Below, piece after piece: positions 30,172-42,956 of a DNA stretch of 64,000 nt. The stretch spans positions 1 through 64,000 of the forward strand of contig QANZ01044487.1 of NCBI GenBank assembly GCA_003254925.1. The letters are read 5' to 3'. The notes beneath the pieces were generated by a model that did not search any database, had not been told where the DNA came from, and saw nothing but the letters and a program-made list of their open reading frames with translations. The DNA comes from Chamaecrista fasciculata. Its lineage: Eukaryota; Streptophyta; Magnoliopsida; Fabales; Fabaceae. Both the position numbers and the translations under genes were made by a program. Position 1 is the first letter of the stretch; each line of letters opens with the position of its first letter.

Positions 30172-30675
30172 GGTCAAAAGGGTTGTTTTGGTCTTAAATG
30201 TATATCTTAATATTTATTTTGGTCCATTATATTTTAAAATGTTCAAATTGGTTATTAATGTTGGCAAAATATTTCATTTTGGTCCTAAATATTGGTAACA
30301 TGTTTCATTTTGGTCCAAAACTATTGAATTTGATCATATTTCTCCTTGTCTCTCATTTCAAGTTTAAAGGATGTTAAGAGAAATTCGTAGCTTTTGTCGT
30401 ATAAGGATTTGAAACAAGAAAGATATGATCAACTTTGCTTATTTGATCATGAAATGAAACGGTCTACTTTTAGGATTGATTTGACCTCGTTTACTGACGA
30501 CCCCAATTAAATAGAGAAAGTACTCTTCAAGAATAATACGTAACTCTAAATTCGTCACGTTTAAACTAGAAACAAATCATATTCAATAGTTTGGGACCAA
30601 AATAAAATATTTTATCTACATTTAAGACCAATTTCAACATTTTAAAATATAATAGAATAAAATAACTCTTTAAGC
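30172..30675. mobile_element. Complete foldback element with perfect 9-bp duplication
   Basis: 504 bp with imperfect termini GGTCAAAAGGGTTGTTTTGG / AATAAAATAACTCTTTAAGC. ATTTTAAAATGTTCAAATTG is mirrored by CAATTTCAACATTTTAAAAT, and AAACTATTGAATTTGATCAT by ATCATATTCAATAGTTTGGG. It is flanked by ATTCATATA at 30163-30171 and again at 30676-30684. It is related to 28197-28747 by its GGTCC words and length. Confidence 0.86.
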
Positions 30676-30684
30676 ATTCATATA

Positions 30685-31651
30685 TAATGGGGAAAGAAGG
30701 AAAGTAAATTTTGAACTTTTGGATCTCCACGGGTTTAGGAGATGATATACCAAACCAATGGAATAAAGAAAATAGAAAAAGATGGAGTGGGATCGATGAT
30801 TGTGAACTGTACGTAGTAATGTATTTGAAAGCGATACATAGACGGCACTACGATCTATACATATCTCTCTGTGAGACAACCAAGATAACTTGTCGGCTCA
30901 ATATTGCTACCTGACGTATTTTTTTGATTCCCTTGTCAATGTTCAAGCATGCATTACCAACAAATTAATTAACACGTACTCAACTCTAATTAACCATTAT
31001 CGCTTGTCTTTTTCTTTGTTATTGTAACTAATTAATTTACATTTAACCTACTCAAGCTGATTAAATTAATTAATTTCCTAGAAGGCTTCTAGCTTGTGTG
31101 TTTCATATTGTCTGCTAATAATCCAAAAACAAGTAGAAGGGAGAGAGGATCAAGCATTTCTGACCAACTTTAAGTCTCTTTCTTGTATACACATACATAC
31201 AGACAGTAATTTGTTCTATAGTCTTTGACAAGTCACAAATTTAACCTTCCTGTCTATTTCCTAATTCTAATTTATTCTTTTTTCCACCTCGGGTAACGCT
31301 CCTGCCATATATATATATATTATTATATTATATATTTATCTCTTGTATGTGTTGTGTTGTGTTATGTTGTGTTGGGTCTCATTATTATTCCTTTAAGTTC
31401 AAAGTTTCTACTACCATACTCTCTGCTTCTTCTTCATTCTTCTTTTTCTTTTCACTCTCTTGTGGTTTTCCATGTATGTACTCTTCTACCCAAAAGGCTA
31501 CCCCAGTCTCCGTACGTTGTAACTTGTAACTAGTAAGTAACTACCTTTCATATATTATCCATACAACTAGAAACGTATGCAACAGTCTCAATTTCGATCA
31601 TTTTCTACGTCGAAGTGGAAGAAGAAGAAGAAGAAGAAATAATCAACAATA
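30685..31651. other. Upstream region of the bHLH gene
   Basis: AT-rich and without coding evidence. A TA microsatellite (31307-31335) and TGTGTTGTGTTG repeats (31349-31375) precede the gene. A short upstream frame starts at 31577 (ATG CAA CAG ...) and reads into a GAA-codon run before a stop ahead of the main ATG; it could act as an upstream ORF. Confidence 0.4.
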
Positions 31652-33613
31652 ATGCTTCCTTTTCCAAGTTTAAATAATAGGTACGAAAACTGGTTCGATC
31701 ATTGTGATCATCATTATCATCTTCGAGAACCAAAATCATCAGGGTCGTTGATGAAACCAATGGAAATATTGGACGGTGGGAGATCGAGTCATCAGAAATC
31801 GGAGAGGAAATCACATGAAGCATGCAAGAGTCACAGGGAAGCTGAGAGGAGACGCCGCCAGCGAATCAACGCCCATCTCTCCACTCTACGCTCACTCCTC
31901 CCTACCGCTGCCAAGGTAACACTAGCGAAGAAAAATTAATCATTTCATCCTTATACGTTTTCTAAATTTTTAATTTCATCCCCATAATTTTATATTTTTA
32001 ATCAAGTCTTTACACTTTATAAATAGAGTAAACTAATAATTTAGTCACTAAAAGATCATTGAGCTGATAACTCAGTCATTGAAAAATTGAAATATACAAT
32101 TTAGTTCTTGCAAGATTAAAATGGTGTACTTTTTAGTCCCTAAAAGATTAAAATGACATTCCATAAAAAAGGACTAATTAGTATACCGTTTTGATTTTTC
32201 AGGGACTAAATTGTATATTTCAATATTTCAGGGACCGAGTTGTCTTCGGTGATCTTTCAGGGAACAAATTGTTAGTTTACTCTTATAAATGTTTAAATTT
32301 TTCATATAATTATTTATTTAGAATTAACCAAAATCATTAATAATAATATTAAATTTATGAAATTTCAATATTAATCTTTGGGTAAATTACATTTTGGTAC
32401 CCTGTGGTTTGATCCTATTTCACTTTGGTACCCTGTGGTTTGAAACTTGACACTTTGATACCCTGTGGTATTCTCCATTAACACTTTGCTACCCTTTGAG
32501 GTTATTTTGTAATTTTAAAAAATTACAAATAGGTCCCTAGATACATATTATCTAGGGACTAAAATGAAAACTTTTAAAAAATTTTGGGGTCAATATGTAA
32601 TTTTAGTAAAATTTGTTGGGGTTAAAATTACAAAATAAACCCAAAGGGTACCAAAGTGTTAATGGAGAATACCACAGGGTACCAAAGTGTCAAGTTTCAA
32701 ACCACAAGGTACCAAAGTGAAATAGGGTCAAACCATAGGGTACCAAAGTGTAATTTACCCTTAATCTTATTAGTATTAATATTATGGTATATAATAAATT
32801 AAAATTATTTTTATTTATTTTATAAGAGTATTTGAAAAATAATATTATTATATAATTAAGTATTAAGAATTAAAATCTAAAGATTTATAAAGTATTAGGA
32901 TTAAATTAATAAAAAATAAAATTATAGGACTAAATTAAAATTTTTAAAAAAATATAAGAACCAAATAATAGCTACTAATGATAGGACCCTCAATTGTCAT
33001 TCTTCTTCATTCAAATCAGGATTGGGGGGCTGTTCGGAAATTTTTGCAATTACATGTACTTTTTTTTACTTACATGTTGCAGTCAGATAAGGCCTCTTTG
33101 CTAGCTGAAGTGGTCCAACACGTGAAAGAGCTAAGGAAACAGGCGGATGACGTGGCGCGTCGCCACGTCGGTGAACCCGGTTCGGGTCAGACCGCAAGTG
33201 GTGGTGAACCGTGGCCGTTCCCGGGCGAGTCAGACGATGCAACCCTAAGCTATTGCGAGGGTGCTGGTGGGGAACCCAAGCTTATGAAAGCTACGGTGAG
33301 CTGCGAGGACCGGCCCAACCTGAACCGGGACCTAACAGAAGCAATACGGTCGGTTCGAGCTAAAGCGGTTCGGGCCGAGATTATGACAGTTGGTGGCCGG
33401 ACCAAGAGTGTTGTTGTAATGCAGTGGCCTGATGATGAGGGAGAAGAAGAGGTTGAAGCATTGGAACGGGCTTTGAAGGCTGTGGTGGAGAATCGGGCTT
33501 TGGTGAGTTCTGGATTGGGCCCAATTGTTTTGGGCTTTAAACGGCCCGAAACTATTTGTAGTTCTCCTACTGAACCCGTTAGCAGCTTCTTGTTGAATAC
33601 AGCTATGAGCTAA
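31652..33613 (+). CDS. bHLH transcription factor with ACT-like C-terminus
   Basis: Two exons, 31652-31915 and 33083-33613, giving 264 residues. The basic region SHREAERRRRQRIN has His61, Glu65 and Arg69, the H-E-R set required for E-box/G-box (CACGTG) binding. Helix 1 is NAHLSTLRSLLP and helix 2 SDKASLLAEVVQHVKEL, split by the intron exactly at the loop. Residues about 155-232 (MKATVSCEDRPNLNRDLTEA, then VGGRTKSVVVMQW) form an ACT-like dimerisation region typical of the plant bHLH30/bHLH51/bHLH106 relatives. The target genes are unknown. The 1167-bp intron contains two complete foldback elements. ATG at 31652 is the first in frame. No defect is seen. Confidence 0.9.
32026..32282. mobile_element. 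Small foldback element in the bHLH intron
   Basis: 257 bp with termini GAGTAAACTAATAATTTAGTC / GAACAAATTGTTAGTTTACTC. TTAGTCCCTAAAAGATTAAAA is mirrored by TTTTGATTTTTCAGGGACTAA. The flanking 9-mers TTATAAATA (32017-32025) and TTATAAATG (32283-32291) match at 8 of 9 positions. Confidence 0.8.
32380..32760. mobile_element. Complete GGGTAAATTACA foldback element in the bHLH intron
   Basis: 381 bp with termini GGGTAAATTACATTTTGGTA / TACCAAAGTGTAATTTACCC. Four GGTACCCTGTGGTTT-type words on the left are mirrored by ACCACAGGGTACCAAAGTG words on the right. The flanks TTAATCTTT (32371-32379) and TTAATCTTA (32761-32769) match at 8 of 9. It is the reference copy for the fragments at 16274-16478 and 26597-27027. 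Confidence 0.87.
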
Positions 33614-33889
33614 TTAATTAACATGTAAGAAAATGAAACAAGTTTGGTTCAGAATTCAGATCAATATTATGACAAGATCGATCAAACTCATTTTTACGTG
33701 TGAACTTTTCATTCGTCTACGAGCCTGCCATTGTTGTTACTTGTTAGCAATTTGCATTAAGTGAATAATCATCCGAATCCTCAGAAAGGCGGTGAAGAAA
33801 AGTTAGGAAATTATTTAGACATATTATCAAATACTATATTGAGCAATTTTATAATTTTGCTTAAAATGGCTTTAGTTATATTAAATGGC

Positions 33890-34254
33890 TCTTCATGCTT
33901 AGTTTTGGGTCATCTTTAGTGGGCTGGAGTTGGCATGGAAGATTAAGGCACGGAGAGTGTGACTTGGAGAGTGTAACTTGTTATTTGCTTATAAATCTTG
34001 TGAATAGGGAAACTTATGCTCTATATCATTGTTATGCCTTAATTGAACGTATTTACTAGTTAATGGATAGGGATTGGGAAGTGAGATTCAATCGTGTTGT
34101 TCGGAGTTTCAACAAAGTGGCTGATTTACTTGTCAAGTTAGATCACAATTTAAATTGTCAATTTCAAAACTTCTGCACGTCGCCGTATGCTATTCAAGAC
34201 CTGCTTAGGGATGAAGTTACGTTTAGTTGTTTAATGGAGCTTTTGGTTCCGTAA
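33890..34254 (+). pseudogene. LINE-derived RNase H-like (RVT_3) fragment, frameshifted
   Basis: From 34063 the frame reads DRDWEVRFNRVVRSFNKVAD then LLVKLDH, matching the end of the plant RNase H-like domain found downstream of LINE reverse transcriptases (pattern W.V.F.HV.RE.N.VAD.LAK). It then reads a typical tail (QFQNFCTSPYAIQDLL). Upstream (33920-34060) GLELAWKIKARRV appears with stops between. It is an inactive relic, 280 bp after the bHLH stop codon. Confidence 0.65.
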
Positions 34255-34622
34255 TCTCTTTCTGTTTTGTTTAAAAAAAATGTTGACTTATTTTTATTTT
34301 ATTTTATTTTATCAAGTTTCACTAGCATGATTAATTTGTTTTATGACCTTTGACGATGATATAAAATCACTTATTGAATAAATGATAAAATAAAAAATAA
34401 TTTAAAGACTACAACCGAATATTTAACAAAAAGAAAGTTATGACTTATAACCAATATTATTCGCGTTTAAACTATCTATGGTAGTACTAGTAGGTCTGCT
34501 TTCGCCACGTAACAAATATAATCCGATGTCTGTATATAGGAACTTACGTTAAATGGGGCGGAAAAATAAAAAGAGTCATTAGCAAAAGCCAGCACCCAGA
34601 TGCGTACAGTGACGACGGGATC
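34255..34622. other. Promoter region of the AP-4 mu gene
   Basis: AT-rich up to about 34490, then slightly GC-richer near the start codon. No defined element is recognised. Confidence 0.35.
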
Positions 34623-37600
34623 ATGATCTCGCAGTTCTTCGTCTTGTCACAGCGTGGCGATAATATCGTCTTCCGAGACTGTAAGCTTTTTCTCTCACGC
34701 ATACCATAATTATCCTTTACGTTTTTATTTTCTGGTACAGTTTGTTTGTGGATCTGATTATGCTATTTGATCCAATGTTCTCTCTGAATTTTCTTGCTAT
34801 TTGTTGTAGATTATGTTTTACTTTAGCTTGCTGGTCTGAGACGGGATTATAGCGAACTCAATCTGAAAGTTTATGCTTCGAAATCTTTACTTTAATCACG
34901 ATCTTATGCAAATTAATTTTAATGGAGAAACTTATAAAGTAGAAATTGAACATCGTGTAGCTAAATTTTTAATATTGATATCTTGGCAAGCTAATGCGCT
35001 TCAAGAGCTCAAGCACATCGGAATACTCTTTGTTTTGTTATGGAAACTTGCAAGTCAGCAGAAGACTTAGCCTGAATAATGTGTATTATTTTTAAGTGAC
35101 ACTAGCATATTGTTTATATTCGGTACAGGATAATACATGAAGCTTTTACAAGTCTTCACTTAATATTATTAAAATTTGGGCATTGTACCGATGCTTGCAA
35201 CTTTCAGGGAAATTAATAAAGAATTTTCAACTTAATTCAAAATCTTCTTGTTTGTGCTCCTCATTTTACCGGCTCTTTAAGCAGTTTCCTCACAGTACTT
35301 TCCTATGGCGTAATGTGAATTAAGCAGCTTAGCATTTCAGACTTTGTAGTTCATAGAAACTTAATTTTAAGATATGCTGCCGCTTAAGATAAAAATATAT
35401 AGCTGCTTCTAATCTAAAGTATATGGCCGAAGGGTGAGTGGATTAGTATTAACGTTATGATGGATGAAGCAAAGCCGCCTTAGGGGGATCGAAAAGGAAA
35501 AGAATGCGTAATGCGTTTACAATGTAGAAATGAAATGGCTTACATAATCAACCAAGAGTTCTCTGTAATTTGTTACTTAGATCTTTTCCCACGGTGTGCA
35601 ATTATTTCTGCCATGTGCTATTGTTATGCTACCTAATTCTTTTGATTACAGATCGTGGTGAAGTGCAAAAGGGAAGTGCAGAGGTATTTTTCCGCAAAGT
35701 GAAATTTTGGAAAGATGACGGGCAAGAGGAAGCACCACCTATCTTTGTAGGTATTATTTTTCTGAATTAGGCGGTTTATATCTAATATTCTTAGGAAATA
35801 TGGATAAATGCCTTGTAACTATGGTATAACTAATACCTGGATTATCTAGTTTTCCTTTAACCAAAATTTCTCCACATCATATAATTTACTTGATTTCAGT
35901 GGGTCGTCTCCCTCCTTAAATTTCTGGAACCTTGACCTGACATGATAGAAGTACTAAAGTGAAGCTTTTAGGACATTGTAAATATAAAAAAAGGGGGCAG
36001 GGCCAAGGGGAGTAAGATTCCAGACTATTGGTAAATTGAATGGTTATTCATGATAATTATTTCCTAGAGTCAATTTCTATAACACATACTGAGATGTTAG
36101 ATCCATCATCCACTGCCATGATTGATTTCGGATGTTGATTATTATGAAATCTGTGAAAATTTATTCACATTATCATTTGCAACTCTTCTAGTAAAATATG
36201 CTGAGCCTTCTTCTTTTCTTTTTTTTGGGTTCCACTGTAGAATGTAGATGGAGTAAACTACTTTCACGTGAAGGTTGTTGGGCTATTATTTGTTGCAACC
36301 ACAAGGATCAATATATCACCTTCTTTTGTCTTGGAGCTTTTACAAAGGATTGCTCGTGTCATCAAAGATTACCTTGGGGTTCTCAATGAAGACTCTTTAA
36401 GAAAAAACTTCGTGCTTGTGTACGAGTTGCTTGATGAAGTCATTGTGAGCTTCCTCTACTGCTCTTTATGGTGTTATACTTCTTTCAGCTTCTCCTTTGA
36501 GGATTTATAGCTTCTTCTTTTAGTCTAATTCTCACTTTATTTGGTCAGTCTCCCTTGTTTCCATTGTAAGTTTGTAACCAAGCCTCATGCTTGAGCTTTC
36601 TTCACTATTTTGTCTTGCTTTCCAGTTGATCAGTAATTTTTAACAGAAATCTTGCCTATGTAGGAACTTGATGACTTCTTTTGTAACAGGACTTTGGTTA
36701 TGTGCAAACAACGTCTACTGAATTGTTGAAATCCTATGTTTTCAATGAGCCAATTGTGGTTGATGCTGCACGTCTGTCACCTCTCGGGCCTGCTACTATT
36801 TTTACGGTATGATGTTTCATAATATTGGACACTTAGAATGTTTTTAATTTTTAATTGTCACTTATGTGAAATTCCTAAAAAATTGGTTGCATGCAGCAAG
36901 GGGCAAAAAGAATGCCAGGGACAGCTGTCACAAAATCTGTTGTAGCAACAGATCATGGGGGTAAAAGGAGGGAGGAAATCTTTGTAGATATAATTGAGAA
37001 AATCAGCATCACTTTTAGCTCCAGTGTGAGTACATTTGATGATATTTTATGAGCCTGGATATCTAATTTTGTAAGTTTATTGTATTATGACTCTGGTCTA
37101 ATACATTTGTATCTAGGGTTTTATACGTTTTATTGTCAAGTTCTTTGATTAAATTATAACACGTGAAATAACTCTTCGAAGGAATCAACTTGTTGCTGAG
37201 TTAGAAAAAATGTCTACATGTGATGCTTTTATAGAAAAAATTGATACTTGACAGGAAACACTTAATAAACTGTATTAAAGTCTTGTCCTTTTATATATCT
37301 TGTATTTCAACCAATGCCAATGCGTGCTCTTTTGATCCACTCTAAGCTCTGCTGCTGCATAAGTCCATAAATCCTTATCCAGCAGCTAGATACCTCATGG
37401 ATTAGTTTTTGGTTGGAAGGTGTTGAAATTAAAAGATAATGAATCTCTTGTGATGCACCTCAGTATGCAAGTCAATTTTTTTTTTTTTCATTTGTTGTGT
37501 GGAGTTGTTCACTTGTTGTGTGTTTTAATAATCAGTTTTAACATATTTTATGTGATTAAACAGGGGTATATACTAACTTCTGAGATTGATGGAACCATTC

Positions 37601-40579
37601 AAATGAAAAGCTATCTTTCGGGAAATCCTGAAATTCGATTAGCTCTTAATGATGACCTTGCTGTAGGCAGAGGCCAGGGACCAACATATGGTATCTATTT
37701 TCCTTTTTATGGTTTTCCATTTCCTTTTTTTATTCACCTCTACAATAAATTGAACATGCATGCATAGGATTCGTTCCTTTTTCTCCGGATGTTTGAATAG
37801 TTGAGGTAAACTGTTCATATAATGCCATTATAGCTGTTCTTTTGACGTTTTCACAAAATTCAGTGCAAATAATTGTTTTTTTTTTTGTGCTTACTAATAC
37901 ATGTATTGCTTTGAGGACTTATTTTAAACTGGTTCTGATCAGGTTATAACAGCTCATTTGGTTCTGGATCAGTGATATTGGATGACTGTAATTTCCATGA
38001 ATCTGTTCGTCTTGATAATTTTGATATGGACAAAACTCTGACCCTGGTTAGTACAAAAACGTTGTCTTGAAGAATAATGATCAATATTCAAACGTTACTT
38101 ACTAGTTTGTTTCCTTTTAATTGTTTAATTTAATAATGGTCTCAAACTGCAAATCTTAGATACCACCAGATGGAGAATTTCCTGTCATGAATTACCGTAT
38201 GACTCAGGAGTTTAGGCCTCCTTTTCATATCAATACCTTGATCGAAGAAACAGGGACCCTTAAGGTGAAACTTCTTTTTAAATATTTTACATTATTTTTA
38301 AGCTTATCCTTTGGCTGACTATCGTTCTCAGATTTGTACTTTTTTGCGATGAATTTATTGAGCTACGGCCATGGTAATTGAGAAATACTACCACTTTGTC
38401 ATAATTTTCTTACATCATGTGTGACATTCTTGTGATCTTTTAGCTTTGTCTTTTGAATGAGTTTAAGAAAGAAAAGAAAATTGACTGGGAATATCAACAA
38501 GCTACTTTTTTTTTGTTCGGGCAGAAACAATCTACTGATTAAAGCCATTCCATTTCAAATCTTAAGGTCCTTTGCTTTCCAGGCACTCTAACACTTTTGA
38601 AATGGCATCTGCAGGCTGAGGTTACTCTTAAAATATATGCTGAGTTTACCTCAAGTGTATCAGCAAATACTATAAAAGTGCAGATGCCACTACCAACATA
38701 TACCACCAGGTATGATTCTGTCCTCTATATATCATTGAATATATGAACATAAGCATTTTCAACGGTGTTTTGCAATTGATTAGAAACTCAGCCGAAATAT
38801 TTTGTGTACTTAGTTATGTACAGGGTATTTCTAGGATTATAAAGCTGGAATGTCCAAAATAGACTTGATTAAGGGATTATAAGAAAAAAAATGAAATAAA
38901 TTAAATTTTGATTTAGCCCAGCACCAACTCTGATACTAGGAGTATCCCTGATTCCATTGATAACAAATGGGACCAAATAATTAAATTGGGGTAGTTCAAA
39001 TGGAAACAATCATATATTTTAGTTCACTAAAAGGTCCAAAATAATTTTTTCCCCCCAATTTAAATTGTTCCCCACTCCCCACCATGGTGCCATATAGTAC
39101 TGCCACTAAATAGGAAGAAAGAAATTCTGAAATTTATATGACTGGAAACACTATTGGATCATTCGTTGTTTATTTTCAATTTTTGTAATTATTTGCATGC
39201 TCGTGTAATTAATGTCATTTATCATCTAAAGGCTGGACACGTGTTGTTCAAAGAAAGAGTCCATAGGAGGGGAGTATTATTAATTTATTATTGAAGGAAT
39301 AGCCAACTTTATTTTGAATCTTGAGCTTGACTCTAAAGGAAGCAACTAAGAAAATTTTGAGAGCATGTGCCTCTAGCAGACTGGGAGGCACTTTCTTTAA
39401 TTGCACGAGAAAGATTAACAGATCACACTAGCTGATAGTCACTGCTATTATATTCACTGACCTGAGTTGTTATTTGGAATTGTCTCAGAGTTAGTTTTGA
39501 GCTGGAACCTGGAGCTGTTGGTCACACTACTGATTTTAAAGAGGCAAATAAGAGACTAGAATGGAGTTTAAAAAAGGTGATTCTTGCTTCCTGTCAATTC
39601 TCTTCTTCTCTTTCAGTGGCCAACCTACTGTCTCATTATTGCTCTGAAAGTTTTAACCTTATAGTTCTGTTACCTTCTCTCTGCTTGAGAAAGTGGTTAC
39701 TGATAAGTGCATTGAAACAGATTGTTGGTGGATCTGAGCATACTCTACGTGCAAAGCTTACATTTTCTCAGGAATCACATGGTATACATTGCTATAGTTG
39801 GCATAGAATGGATACTTTTTTGTTTCTTGGGTTGAATGATCAATATATTTACATATTTATGCGTTTTTGTTTTTCTGAGTAGGGAATATAACGAAAGAAT
39901 CTGGACCTGTTAGCATGACATTTACTATACCAATGTATAATGCATCACGTCTTCAGGTATAGATTATGTAAACTAACTGGTTACCTTGGCAATTTATTCT
40001 TTGGCCAAAAACCTTTCCTTTATTACACTTTTTCACCACTAATTGTAGATCAATTTGATGATGGGCATCGCAAAACCACCTTAAAACTTCTGGGTCAAAC
40101 AATGGTCTCTTCATTTGCTTCAGTGATTTTTCTTTTTCTGTTTTTCCAGTGGTTTATATGGTCAGGCCAGTAACATGAATTAACTTCTAATGTAAGTAAA
40201 TATTCAATATGGGCGAGAATGTCATTACCTGCATGGCCTGGTAGCCCTACACGTTTTGAAACAACACCTCCTCAATCATATTATAGACACGGACCAAATC
40301 ATATTCTGAAATTACTTCCTCCAGTTGAGTCGCAGCTAATGCTTTTCTTTTAATAATGGAAGTCCTTGCTGGAACTCACCGTTGACAGACTTTTTTTTTA
40401 AGATTCTGCGATGTTGAATGTTCTGTCCATCTCTCAGTTCATTTGAAGATGCTAACTGCTTAAACATTTATATAATGCAGGTAAAGTACTTGCAAATAGC
40501 AAAGAAATCTAATACCCATGAGCCATATCGATGGGTGAGATATGTTACACAGGCAAATTCCTATGTTGCTCGTATATGA
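34623..40579 (+). CDS. AP4M: AP-4 adaptor complex subunit mu
   Basis: Thirteen coding exons: 34623-34680, 35652-35746, 36241-36444, 36690-36806, 36897-37025, 37564-37690, 37943-38046, 38160-38264, 38615-38709, 39489-39576, 39721-39781, 39883-39956 and 40481-40579, giving 451 residues, the usual length. The N-terminal longin-like domain (about 1-140) starts MISQFFVLSQRGDNIVFRDY; the mu-homology domain (about 180-451) has EIFVDIIEKISITFSSSGYI, SYLSGNPEIRLALND and ends PYRWVRYVTQANSYVARI. AP-4 sorts cargo such as vacuolar storage-protein receptors at the trans-Golgi without clathrin, and mu recognises tyrosine-type signals (family knowledge). All phases close without frameshift. Introns are rich in T-tracts but contain no recognisable large insertion; the intron at 38710-39488 has a T/C-rich segment. 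Confidence 0.95.
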
Positions 40580-42442
40580 TGCAGTTTAGCGCCCTGTTCT
40601 TCCCCTGATGCTTTCTTCTTTCCGTTCTTTCATTCATTCATATTTTATTCTTTATTTGTAAATTTCATTATAGGTCAATTATATAGACATAAGTTCTACG
40701 CTTTACTGTTAACAATATCAGCTGCTGTGATCTATTGTATTGAACACTATCCTTTTTTATCCCCACTCATCACATAAACGGATCACTCTTCCAGAACTTC
40801 ATGAGAACAAACGTCTATACACTGAGATATCTTAGAAGTTAGAACTATATAATTAAGACAGTTTTTTCTCACTGAGGATTTGTATGCATTGAAGTGGGAA
40901 GAGGGCAGGGGGTAGGGTGAAGGATAAGACAAGGGGATAAACATCAAACCGCACTAAGGATCAAAGGCTCTTTATAATAGTGGTAAAGGAGGTTGGTATC
41001 TTTTTTTTCTTTTATCAATATATATTTCATTAATATGAAGGCATAGTGGCCAAACATACAGAATTAAGAAGGATCTAGCAAGGTAAAAGTGTCAAACTTT
41101 TGGGTAGGATCATTTTGCCGCTTTCAATCCAATAGATTACTTTTAACTTTACAAGCGATTATCAATAATGGTCAAAACATCATTTGCTTTCATAAAGTAA
41201 TCTCATAGAAAGAGAATAAGTCATTACTACGAGGAGGAATAATTTTATGGTCCGTTACTTAACTCCACCAGTATTATAGTCTACACTAATATAATTATAA
41301 CGCATATAAGCATAAGCCAGTGTACATAATACATGGTCTTTTATTCAATTTGTTATTGTATCTATTGAAACTTAAAAATGAATTTCACTAGCCTTTGAAC
41401 TGAACCTGTTCTTTGGCTTATCAGTACTGTATGCGATCTTCTTGTACGGGATCTGCTTAAATTTGGAACCCTCTGTTGTTATCTTTGGGCTTGACCCTTT
41501 GGTAATATTATCAGTATTTACATAAAAAAAGAGAGAAAAGATGTGAGGATGGCATATGTAAAAGCACCGTCTTTCTCAGCTATACTATATTAGATTAGAA
41601 TTTTTTGTCTTGAGATGTGCACACGTATCTTAAGACAAAAAGATTTTAATTTAATGGCTGGGACTCCCAATACCGCCCATAAAAAAAATTGGATGAAGGA
41701 GAAATATTTATAGTTGGATTGCTTGAGTTAGTACTCAGCAGAATGATTGAGCAGTCATACTTAGAATTAAGGACACCTAGTATTTTCGGGAATCTGAATT
41801 CTAACCCGGGATACATTTTCAGGGAATTGTTTTGGGATGAAGCAATATGACAAAATATAGGGGCTAGTGATGAATAACCAATTAAAAAATATGCATCGAT
41901 CTGTACGTGTGTGTGAATTATTCGGAGAGGATAGGATCCAGAAATATTTTATTTTTTCATTCACATAAAATTATGGGGTATCATTCATTAAAAAAATAGC
42001 AAAAAGAGAGTGATTGTAAGGAGATAAATATTTGGGAACTCGAACTTTTTATAATAACTTAAAAACAAATATTATATAATTTATGGTTAACTTTTTTTAA
42101 TTAATTTAATCATAATGTTAATACTTATAAATTATCATTGATGCCATATTAGTTATTTTCTATTAAATTATGAGTTTTTTTTTCATTTATTCGTATAACA
42201 GTACAAATAAAAACTAATTTCATTTGAGTTGAAAACAAATAACTAAAACTATCTCAACAATATGTGAATTCCAAAATCTTAATAGTTTTTTATAACTATG
42301 TTATTGAGTTATTTTTTTGATACTATCCGGGCTCTTAATCAGGGTTTATTAATTCTTTTTCTTTTTTAAAAAAGTTTTTATTTCTTAACTTAATTGAAGT
42401 ATTAAATTAACTAAATATACATTATTAAAAAACTAAATTTTA
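40580..42442. other. Intergenic DNA between AP-4 mu and the USP gene
   Basis: AT-rich with no supported gene. One strong hairpin is listed separately at 41602-41641. Several short inverted words occur at 41970-42420 without clear ends. Confidence 0.4.
41602..41641. repeat. Perfect-to-near-perfect 15-bp hairpin
   Basis: TTTTTGTCTTGAGAT and ATCTTAAGACAAAAA pair with one G-T mismatch around a 10-base loop (GTGCACACGT). It could be the core of a small eroded MITE. It lies about 1 kb past the AP-4 mu stop. Confidence 0.6.
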
Positions 42443-42445
42443 TTA

Positions 42446-42734
42446 GGAAAAATTGCACTAAGACCCCTGAGTTTTAAAACTTCACAGACAGACTCCCTGA
42501 ACTTTCAACTTTGCTCACTTAACACCCCTAAGTAACTTCATTTTTTAAAAAATTCAAGGGTGTTAAGTGAACAAAATTGAAAAGCTCAGAGGGTCTATCT
42601 GTTATGTTTTAAAACTCAGGAGTCCTAAGTGAGCATAGTTTAAAACTCAAAGGGTGTATCTGTCAAGTTTTAAAATACAGAGGTATTCTATGTCCCTAAT
42701 CTAAAACTGTGGGAGTCTGAGTGCAATTTTAGCC
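42446..42734. mobile_element. Foldback element, CCCCTGAGTTTT family, upstream of the USP gene
   Basis: About 289 bp with termini GGAAAAATTGCACTAAGAC / GTCTGAGTGCAATTTTAGCC. ACCCCTGAGTTTTAAAACTT and CTTAACACCC words are mirrored by AGTTTTAAAATACAG and GGGTGTTAAGTG. TAAATTTTAT occurs on both flanks, a possible target duplication that is hard to align because both flanks are AT-rich. The element ends 222 bp before the USP start codon. Confidence 0.72.
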
Positions 42735-42956
42735 TTAAATTTTATTTTGAGTACAAAACAAAACTTTTTACCACAAACAAAGAAATAATTGTCTGGCAGT
42801 GCGGCCCAACATATAAAATCCGAGGGGAGGATCTTTAAGCATAATTCATCGTTTCTCGAGTCAACGAAGCAGAGTAACAGAGGAAGAAGAAGAAGCCGTT
42901 CTAATCTGAAACGGAAGCTAAGGCATTGGATTAGGAATATAGATATATATATAGGC

